A stretch of 18,656 nucleotides of DNA from Vicinamibacteria bacterium. GTDB taxonomy: Bacteria; Acidobacteriota; Vicinamibacteria; Vicinamibacterales; 2-12-FULL-66-21. The stretch spans positions 1 to 18,656 of the forward strand of contig JAICSD010000022.1 in the NCBI GenBank assembly GCA_025937075.1, written 5' to 3'. The position numbers and the translations under genes are program-made. Positions 7,797 to 13,504 of this stretch are shown here, one piece after another (within the stretch, counting starts at the first letter, position 1; every line of letters starts with the position of its first letter). The notes beneath the pieces were generated by a model. The model was not told where the DNA came from. It did not search any database and saw only the letters and a program-made list of their open reading frames with translations.

Positions 7797-7864
7797 CGTC
7801 CGATCGTATCTGCACTGCGGGTTTAGTTGCGCCGGCCGCCGCCGATCACCACAATACGGGCACC
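7797..7864. other. Divergent intergenic region between exporter operon and P1 peptidase
   Basis: This 68-base gap must hold the start signals for both the minus-strand exporter operon and the plus-strand P1 peptidase. I see no convincing -35/-10 pair in either direction, no strong Shine-Dalgarno before the ATG at 7865, and no clear operator palindrome. Promoters may lie partly inside the coding ends. Confidence 0.5.
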
Positions 7865-8983
7865 ATGAAGCTGCTGCTGTTCGGGGTAATGCTCGTCGCG
7901 ATCGCCCAATCCACGCCCTCGCCGCGGCCGCGCGCGAGAGATCTCGGCATCGCGCCCGGAACGTTTCCTCCGGGCCCGCTCAACGCGATCACCGACGTCA
8001 GCGGCGTCACGGTTGGCCAGACGACGATTGTCGAAGGCGACACCGTCCGTACCGGCGTCACCGTGATCGTGCCCCACAGCGGGAATCTCTTTCAGGAGAA
8101 GGTGCTGGGCGCCGTCTTCGTGGGGAACGCCTTCGGAAAGCTCGCGGGCTCGACCCAGGTGAACGAGCTCGGCACGATCGAAACGCCGATCGTCCTGACC
8201 AACACGCTGTCGGTCGGCACGGCCGTCGAGGCGCTCGTGCGCTGGACGCTCGCGCAGCCGGGGAACGAACAGGTGCGCTCGGTGAACGCGCTCGTCGGGG
8301 AGACCAACGACGGCACGCTGAACGACATCCGCGGTCTTCACGTCACCGGCGACCACGTGCGGGCCGCGATCACCGGCGCGAAGGGCGGGGCCGTGGACGA
8401 AGGCGCCGTCGGCGCGGGCGCCGGCACGGTGGCGTTCGGCTGGAAGGGCGGCATCGGCACGTCATCGCGCATCGTCCGCGTCGGGTCGGACACATGGACC
8501 ATCGGCGTGCTCGTGCAGAGCAACTACGGCGGACGCCTGGTCATCAATGGCGTCCCCGTCTGGCGCGAATTGAACCCGAACGAGAACTCGAACCGCGAAC
8601 CCCGCGTTTCGCCCGACGGTTCCTGCATGATCGTGGTAGCGACCGATGCGCCGCTGGATGCGCGAAACCTGCAGCGCCTCGCGGCGCGTGCCGTGTTCGC
8701 GCTGGCGCGCACCGGATCGACGTATTCCAACGGCAGCGGCGACTTCGCCATCGCGTTCTCGACGGCGCCCTCCCTGCGGGTCACGAGCGCACGCGGGCCG
8801 CAGGCACGGACCGTTCTGCCGACCGACGACGTGTCGCCGCTGTTCGAGGGCGTGATGGACGCGACCGAGGAAGCCGTCGATAATTCGCTGCTGCGCGCGA
8901 TGGACGTGACGGCAAACGGCCACACCATCAGGGCGTTGCCGATCGACGAGTTGAAAGCGATTCTGAAGAAATACGGACGTTAG
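7865..8983 (+). CDS. P1 family peptidase (DmpA/S58-like aminopeptidase)
   Basis: A 372-residue N-terminal-nucleophile hydrolase of the DmpA (L-aminopeptidase/D-esterase) S58/P1 family. These enzymes are made as a precursor that cuts itself into alpha and beta chains; the new N-terminal serine of beta is then the nucleophile. The cut site is visible as DGSCMIV, with Ser253 close to the Ser250 of Ochrobactrum DmpA. Other family hallmarks are NAITDVSGVTVGQTT near the N-terminus, NTLSVGTAVEA, VGETNDGTLND, the glycine-rich KGGIGTSSRIV and VLVQSNYGG before the cut site. An N-terminal hydrophobic stretch (residues 1-15) may be a signal peptide, so the enzyme may act in the periplasm, unlike cytoplasmic relatives. 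Family members release N-terminal amino acids, including beta or D residues, from small peptides and amides. It stands alone, divergent from the exporter operon and convergent with the next permease. Confidence 0.93.
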   Translation: MKLLLFGVMLVAIAQSTPSPRPRARDLGIAPGTFPPGPLNAITDVSGVTVGQTTIVEGDTVRTGVTVIVPHSGNLFQEKVLGAVFVGNAFGKLAGSTQVNELGTIETPIVLTNTLSVGTAVEALVRWTLAQPGNEQVRSVNALVGETNDGTLNDIRGLHVTGDHVRAAITGAKGGAVDEGAVGAGAGTVAFGWKGGIGTSSRIVRVGSDTWTIGVLVQSNYGGRLVINGVPVWRELNPNENSNREPRVSPDGSCMIVVATDAPLDARNLQRLAARAVFALARTGSTYSNGSGDFAIAFSTAPSLRVTSARGPQARTVLPTDDVSPLFEGVMDATEEAVDNSLLRAMDVTANGHTIRALPIDELKAILKKYGR

Positions 8984-9039
8984 ATCGGCGCTCCGTACAA
9001 CGGCGCCCGCCCTGACGTCGTCCATGTGCCTTATGGCGG

Positions 9040-11439
9040 CTACTCAACCCTCAACAGGATAGACGGACTGAGCCGGCAGGCTCTCGTCAGCGGTGGCGCG
9101 ATCGATCCCGCTAAGACAATCAACAGGAGTACGGCGCCCGCGACAATCGGTTCGAGTGCTCCGATGCTCAGACGGTAGATGTGATCGATCAACAGCGTTT
9201 TGGCGATCCATCCCAAGGCGACGCCGCAGACGAGACCCGCCGATGTAAGAATGATCGCCTGCCTGAGCAGAGGCCACGTACTCTCGAGTGCAGTGGCGCC
9301 CAGAGCCAGCCTCGTCCCGATTTCTCGACGTCGACGGCGTATGAGCTGAGAGATGCTGCCGAAGAGACCGCCGGCGGCGGCGCTGATTGCAAGGATGCTG
9401 AACACTGCGGCATTGAACGCGAGGAAACGTCCGCGACCCAAATGCATGTCCACCATCTGCGCCATCGTCGTAATCTCGCCGACAGGTGTGGTTGGACGAA
9501 TTTTCGCGACCTCCTCCCTGATCGATGGAACGATAGTATTGGGTCCGACCGTACTCCGCACGAGCAGTACACCTGTGGAAATCGGATCTGTCCCAAGGGG
9601 AAAATATGCGAACGGCCGCGGCGTTTCGTCGAGAGCAAAATATCGGCTGTCGGCCACAACACCGACAACACGCCATTTCGTGTCGCCAAGCGGTGAAGGC
9701 ATCGATACGATGGCACCAATCGGATCCCCCTTGACCAGCATGCGTGCTGCCGTCTGATTCAGGATGATGGCGTCCTCTTCTCCCGGCCGGAACGGCGAAC
9801 CCGCAACGAACGGCATATTCAATGCGTGGAAGTACCCTGAATCGACGTCGTTGCCGCTCACCGCCACCGCGGCTCCGCCCAAAGACGGTGCCAGGTCCTG
9901 CAACAAGTTGACTTGCGCGAATGGCGGCACGGTAGCCCACGTTGCGGCGGTCACGCCCGGTATCGATTCCACCGCTCCGGCTAGTGATTGGATTTCAGAG
10001 GGACGGACGGCGGTCCGGGAACTCGCCGACCCGAATTCCAACGGGACGACGATGAGATTGCGAGGGTCAAAATTCAGATTCGCCGACTGCAAATTGCGGC
10101 TCAACGTGAAAAGCATCAATGCGACGGTCACAGCGACCGTCGCCAACGCGATCTCGACGACGATGAGCGTGCGAACGGCGAAACCGGCGCGCGCGGACGT
10201 TGACCTCCCGGCAGCGGCTTGAAGGATGCGAACGGGGCTCATCCTCGTGGATGCGCCCAATGGAATGGACGCGATCACGATCGGGACCAGGAAAGCTGAC
10301 CCCAGGATCAGGCCAGCCGTCATCATTGATACATGGAGCGGCGCGTCGATGGCGATGGACGGGGAAACGTGCAGACCCCGTAAGAGATCGGTGTACCACA
10401 GGGCAAGCACAATCCCGCCCCCGACCGCAAGGGCACCCGCGATGGCATTGTCAACGACGATCGCCCACAGCAACTGGGTTGCGCCGGCGCCGAGGCATCG
10501 TCTTATGGCGAGCTCTCCGGTTCTGCCTTCGCCGGCCATCAGGAGCAGAACGCAGTTTGTAGCGACTCCGGCGGTAAGCGCAAGGAACCCGGTGCCCACG
10601 AGCACCCGTCCGACCGCAAGCACGGAGGAGCGCACGTCGGCGGGGATTGCATCGTCCACGAGCGGATTGACCGGGGGCGCCCAGTTCCGCGAATCGTCAG
10701 GAAATTGGCGTTTCAGACTCTCGACAGCCGCATGCACTTCGTTCGCCGCCGCGCGCAGCGGCACCCCCGGAGCAAGCCTCCCGCTGACCCCCACCCACCG
10801 GGCGCGGCGTACGTGCAGCAAATCTCTCATGCCCAGATCCGGACGAACCGCCGAGTAATCAGACAATGGAATCCAGATATCCGGGACGTACTCGAGCGTA
10901 GGACCCGCGAAATGAGGCCCAACGACTCCGGCGATCGTAAAGTCTGCTCCGTTAATCTGAAGAATTGCTCCGATAACCCCTTCGGTTGGCGCCAATGCAG
11001 CCGCCAGACGGCTGCTGATGATGACGACCGCATTGGCTCGTTCAACATCTGACGCACTCAGTGACCGCCCTGTCATAAGGGCTGGTCGAAACACGTCAAA
11101 GTAGTCACCACTCACCAGCGAGGCGCGTATCGAGCGGGCGCCTTCATGTGAAGCAATACTGACCTTGACATTCGCCCAGGCTGCGAGTCGCACGGATCGG
11201 CTGACGCGTGGGGCGAGATCGGCAAAGTTGGCGTACGAGCTACTGTTACGACCAAGGGATACCAGCTCCTGCGGATCGGACGCACCAACGGGATTCGTCG
11301 TCAGGACATAGGCCATCGACCATGCCGCGAGCGTCGTCCCGATTCCCAGCGCTAGAAGACCCGCGCGACCAAGGAGCAGGATCGGCCGACGGCCGAGCAC
11401 GCGGATCGCAGATCTCGTTTCACTCGCAAGTGCAACCAA
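9040..11439 (-). CDS. ADOP-class ABC permease (duplicated MacB-like, full length)
   Basis: A 799-residue permease with two FtsX modules in tandem. Each has an N-terminal helix, a MacB-type periplasmic domain and a three-helix bundle; the coupling motifs are GRTGELAIRRCLGAG in the first half and RRREIGTRLALGA in the second. Helix 1 is near residues 22-45, the mid-protein duplication begins near FAVRTLIVVEIALATVAVTV, and the protein ends SPSILLRVE. This is the architecture of acidobacterial duplicated orphan permeases, which usually lack an ATPase partner in their operon; none is present here. The start is an unusual TTG at 11439, supported by GGAG (11450-11447) seven bases upstream; no in-frame ATG or GTG lies nearby. 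It begins 19 bases after the propeller gene ends, so it is probably the third gene of the peptide operon. I infer export or sensing connected to the small peptide, which is unproven. Confidence 0.9.
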   Translation of the reverse strand: MVALASETRSAIRVLGRRPILLLGRAGLLALGIGTTLAAWSMAYVLTTNPVGASDPQELVSLGRNSSSYANFADLAPRVSRSVRLAAWANVKVSIASHEGARSIRASLVSGDYFDVFRPALMTGRSLSASDVERANAVVIISSRLAAALAPTEGVIGAILQINGADFTIAGVVGPHFAGPTLEYVPDIWIPLSDYSAVRPDLGMRDLLHVRRARWVGVSGRLAPGVPLRAAANEVHAAVESLKRQFPDDSRNWAPPVNPLVDDAIPADVRSSVLAVGRVLVGTGFLALTAGVATNCVLLLMAGEGRTGELAIRRCLGAGATQLLWAIVVDNAIAGALAVGGGIVLALWYTDLLRGLHVSPSIAIDAPLHVSMMTAGLILGSAFLVPIVIASIPLGASTRMSPVRILQAAAGRSTSARAGFAVRTLIVVEIALATVAVTVALMLFTLSRNLQSANLNFDPRNLIVVPLEFGSASSRTAVRPSEIQSLAGAVESIPGVTAATWATVPPFAQVNLLQDLAPSLGGAAVAVSGNDVDSGYFHALNMPFVAGSPFRPGEEDAIILNQTAARMLVKGDPIGAIVSMPSPLGDTKWRVVGVVADSRYFALDETPRPFAYFPLGTDPISTGVLLVRSTVGPNTIVPSIREEVAKIRPTTPVGEITTMAQMVDMHLGRGRFLAFNAAVFSILAISAAAGGLFGSISQLIRRRRREIGTRLALGATALESTWPLLRQAIILTSAGLVCGVALGWIAKTLLIDHIYRLSIGALEPIVAGAVLLLIVLAGSIAPPLTRACRLSPSILLRVE

Positions 11440-11458
11440 ATCGATTCTCCGTTTGGAG

Positions 11459-12577
11459 CTATCGGCCCCGTGGCCCGAAGCTTGCCGTGTCGAACTCGAG
11501 CAGGTTCGGTTGAGGCTCGGCTACAGCTGCATACAGCCGATGCGAACGATAATCGACCGCAATGCACGAGACTGGCTTTGGCAAACGCCATTCGCCGACG
11601 AAGTCACCATCCCAGGTCCAGATGTCGAGCGTATCTCCGAGACCTGCCGCCTCTTTCCATTCGCCCCGCGACCTGCCCGAAAAGAGCGCGTAGACGCGGT
11701 CGTCGTCGGCAGCGATGTCGACGTAGGCAAAGCGCGTATCATCCGTGCGCAGGAACCGCTCGATTCCTTCCACAGGGTCGTTCATGGTCCGATAGGCAAG
11801 CTTCACCTCGGTAGGCCCCGACAGTGCTCGATCCATTCCGTCCGACGACATGATTTCGAGCCTGGCCACATACAGAAACGCCAGCGCGACGCGCGTATGA
11901 GCGGGGTTGCTCACCAGCGCATTCCGGTTGAGATGCATGGCGATATCAGGCACGACTTTGGGAAATGGTGATTGGCCGAGCGTCCCATCTGGTTTCCCAG
12001 ATGGCGTGAAGATGCGCAGCAGTTCGTGGGCAAAAAGGCCGTTCGCGACTATACGGGATCCCAGCCAGGTGGGCTGAAACAGCGCTGGTTGAAGAGTAAT
12101 CGAAGGCCGGTTCGCTCCCGCCGCCGCAGCCCCTTGGGAACCGAACGATCCCAGGCGGAAGTCGTATATCCACGGCGAACCGTCCGCTTCAGCTACGACG
12201 ATCGAGGACGGATCCACGAGGTCGAGCGCCTTGGCAGTAGCGTTGGACGCAACGAGCCCTCGGAGAGGTATGTCGGCGGTCACAAGTCGTCTCGATGGCG
12301 GCGCCTGCAGCCCAAAGAGGCGCCCCCGTTCGACGGCGAAGTCCCTTAAACCGCTCGTCATCGATGAAATACCAATAGTCCTGAGAGGCGTCGCGGTTGG
12401 CGCTGGCGTCGGCACCGGGCCTGAAAAATACTTCGCGTAAGACGCACGCCGTCCATTGGGTTCTGATGACGTCGGCTTGTGTTGCAACCCCAAACTCACC
12501 GATGTAGCCGTGACGGCTGCAAAAGCGGCGATGATGGCCAGTCGCCAACCAGTCGGAATGTTGAGCTCGGTCTCCAC
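11459..12577 (-). CDS. Membrane-anchored beta-propeller-like protein (6-bladed, TolB-like)
   Basis: A 372-residue protein of unassigned function. The start is GTG at 12577, with GGGGAG (12589-12584) six bases upstream. Residues about 12-31 (LAIIAAFAAVTATSVSLGL) form an N-terminal anchor or uncleaved signal. After a Pro-rich linker (PVPTPAPTATP) comes a beta-rich region with repeated short modules: an apolar strand, a turn, then a second strand such as GSPWIYDFRLGSF, GLFAHELLRIFTPSG, DIWTWDGDFVGEWRL and HRLYAAVAEPQPNLLEFD. This is typical of TolB/BF3164-like six-bladed propellers. No catalytic motif is seen. The gene lies between a small exported peptide gene (96 bases upstream) and an ADOP permease (19 bases downstream). 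In Bacteroidetes, six-bladed propeller proteins are found next to small exported NVEALA peptides, so a peptide-binding or presenting role outside the inner membrane is plausible. The fold call is inference. Confidence 0.7.
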   Translation of the reverse strand: METELNIPTGWRLAIIAAFAAVTATSVSLGLQHKPTSSEPNGRRASYAKYFSGPVPTPAPTATPLRTIGISSMTSGLRDFAVERGRLFGLQAPPSRRLVTADIPLRGLVASNATAKALDLVDPSSIVVAEADGSPWIYDFRLGSFGSQGAAAAGANRPSITLQPALFQPTWLGSRIVANGLFAHELLRIFTPSGKPDGTLGQSPFPKVVPDIAMHLNRNALVSNPAHTRVALAFLYVARLEIMSSDGMDRALSGPTEVKLAYRTMNDPVEGIERFLRTDDTRFAYVDIAADDDRVYALFSGRSRGEWKEAAGLGDTLDIWTWDGDFVGEWRLPKPVSCIAVDYRSHRLYAAVAEPQPNLLEFDTASFGPRGR

Positions 12578-12605
12578 GTCGCACTCCCCTGAATCGGGCG
12601 CGGAG

Positions 12606-12638
12606 AGCTGATCGCGTGTGAATTCAGCGCGATCGGCT
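12606..12638. repeat. Inverted repeat between peptide and propeller genes
   Basis: GATCGCG (12610-12616) and CGCGATC (12628-12634) flank an 11-base loop, and AGC (12606-12608) pairs with GCT (12636-12638) outside a single mismatch. In the transcript this would form a stem of about 10 pairs between the small-peptide and propeller cistrons. No U-tract follows on the minus strand, so it is more likely a processing or attenuation hairpin than a strong terminator. It could let the peptide be made in excess over the downstream membrane proteins. Confidence 0.5.
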
Positions 12639-12673
12639 CGCCACGCCCTCGATTACCTTTTCCCGATTGCGAT

Positions 12674-12877
12674 TTATCCAGCTGGAATCCACTCGCGATT
12701 GTCGAATCCCTCGCCGTTGACGAAGCAGATGTCGTTCGGAGACGACTTACACGTCCCCGTCTGCGCGCAGGCATCCCCGACGCCGAGCGGAGCGGACGAT
12801 GTCGCCGTCCGGTGCACGGTCGCGGGAGCGAGGCCGAAGAACATGACGGCCGCTGCGACACCCAGTACTCGTTTCAT
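12674..12877 (-). CDS. Small exported cysteine-containing peptide precursor (67 aa)
   Basis: A 67-residue precursor of unknown function. The start is the ATG at 12877, not the longer in-frame start upstream, because a near-perfect Shine-Dalgarno AAGGAGG (12893-12887) lies nine bases before it and MKRVLGVAAAVMFFGLAPA is a textbook signal peptide, with cleavage probably after Ala19. The mature segment of about 48 residues has three cysteines (Cys37, Cys43, Cys51), a small polar/glycine composition and the acidic-aromatic tail GEGFDNREWIPAG. It may be disulfide-bonded or trimmed further, for example after ATSSAPLGVG. It resembles NVEALA-type exported peptides of Bacteroidetes in size, layout and a propeller-gene neighbour, but I do not see the NVEALA motif. 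A hairpin-bearing leader and an optimal ribosome site suggest high expression. Function could be a signal, toxin-like or structural peptide; none can be chosen from sequence. Confidence 0.8.
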   Translation of the reverse strand: MKRVLGVAAAVMFFGLAPATVHRTATSSAPLGVGDACAQTGTCKSSPNDICFVNGEGFDNREWIPAG

Positions 12878-12901
12878 GAATGTCCCCCTCCTTGGTGAGA
12901 G

Positions 12902-12941
12902 GGTGAACCGGGATTCGACGGCATGCTCGTCGAGGTTCACC
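12902..12941 (-). promoter_or_regulatory. 5' leader hairpin of the small-peptide mRNA
   Basis: On the minus strand GGTGAACC (12941-12934) pairs perfectly with GGTTCACC (12909-12902). Immediately inside, TCGACG pairs with CGTCGA (12928-12933 and 12915-12920), with a 5-base bulge on one side and a 7-base loop. That gives about 14 base pairs starting close to the predicted transcript start and ending 8 bases before the Shine-Dalgarno. Such a 5'-terminal hairpin could stabilise the message, or regulate it by refolding near the ribosome site. No known riboswitch consensus is recognised. Confidence 0.65.
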
Positions 12942-12952
12942 GTCTTCCGAAC

Positions 12953-13043
12953 GGCCTATAGAACGACAGTTGGTGATATTCCGAACACCCCATTCAAAAA
13001 AGATTTCGGTGTTCGCAAACTCCAAAAACGTCGTTCTATGGCC
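12953..13043. promoter_or_regulatory. Symmetric divergent promoter/operator palindrome
   Basis: This region controls the minus-strand peptide gene and the plus-strand helical-protein gene. Reading outward in each direction, the same two blocks occur with the same spacing: GGTGTTCG, 14 variable bases, then GTCGTTCTAT followed by GGCC, with one extra A before GGCC on the peptide side. Plus arm: 13008-13015 and 13030-13043. Minus arm: 12989-12982 and 12967-12953. The 18-base centre is A-rich. Conserved blocks with unconserved spacers fit two divergent promoters for one sigma factor, or paired operators. A start about 7 bases past the second block would place the plus-strand RNA about 24 bases before its ATG, and the minus-strand RNA just before the leader hairpin. 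Confidence 0.6.
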
Positions 13044-13069
13044 ATCCACGACTTGTCCGGAGAACGCAA

Positions 13070-13504
13070 ATGACACAATTCGAATTGGAAGTTGAAAGTG
13101 TGCTGGGACAGTTCTGCTTTGCCTTCGGTGCTGGCGCCGAACGGACCCGTGTCGGCCACGACACTATCCGTGCGCTTCAATCTCGGTACCGAGGCTACAT
13201 CGCGGCAAATTTCAGGACGGATGACGGTGCCAGGGCCTGGCAGCACGCGAAGTACCACGTCCTGCATTACGTAAACGCGATGGGTGCCTACGCAGCGGCG
13301 CTCGCCTCCCAGTCGGGAGACGCGACGATCGGTCCTGAGCACTTCGAAGTCGCCGCCCGACGGTTCGAAGCCGCCGCGCATCGGACGCAACCTCGGGCGC
13401 TCCGAGCCGGTCAATGGTGTCCCGGTGGTGAATCAGAGAGGGCGAGCTCGCTCGAGCCAAAAACGGAATTCTTGAGCGCTTCGTGGACGCACGTCGGCGC
13501 GTGA
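13070..13504 (+). CDS. Small helical protein, possible histone-fold resemblance
   Basis: A 144-residue protein that I cannot assign to a family with confidence. The ATG at 13070 has GGAG (13059-13062) seven bases upstream. Residues about 27-108 look all-helical, with a stretch around residues 48-98 resembling archaeal histones in order and spacing: FRTDDGARAW in place of loop 1, a long helix (HVLHYVNAMGAYAAALA), SGDATIGPEHFEVAARRF in place of loop 2 and helix 3. The histone GRKTI DNA-contact arginine is not kept (GDATI). No signal peptide or membrane helix is seen. The C-terminal 35 residues look disordered. The gene diverges from the small-peptide gene across a shared palindromic control region, and its last 72 bases overlap the 3' end of the convergent kinase gene. 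It could be a co-regulated cytoplasmic immunity, chromatin or regulatory factor, all inference. Confidence 0.7.
   Translation: MTQFELEVESVLGQFCFAFGAGAERTRVGHDTIRALQSRYRGYIAANFRTDDGARAWQHAKYHVLHYVNAMGAYAAALASQSGDATIGPEHFEVAARRFEAAAHRTQPRALRAGQWCPGGESERASSLEPKTEFLSASWTHVGA

Noticed and set aside
8984..9039. Bidirectional terminator between the P1 peptidase and ADOP genes
   Set aside because: Only a 5-bp GGCGC/GCGCC stem is visible and no T-tract follows; too weak to call.
12956..13414. 152-residue minus-strand frame with TTG start
   Set aside because: Opposite the 13070-13504 gene, crosses the palindromic control region, no ribosome site and no recognisable features.
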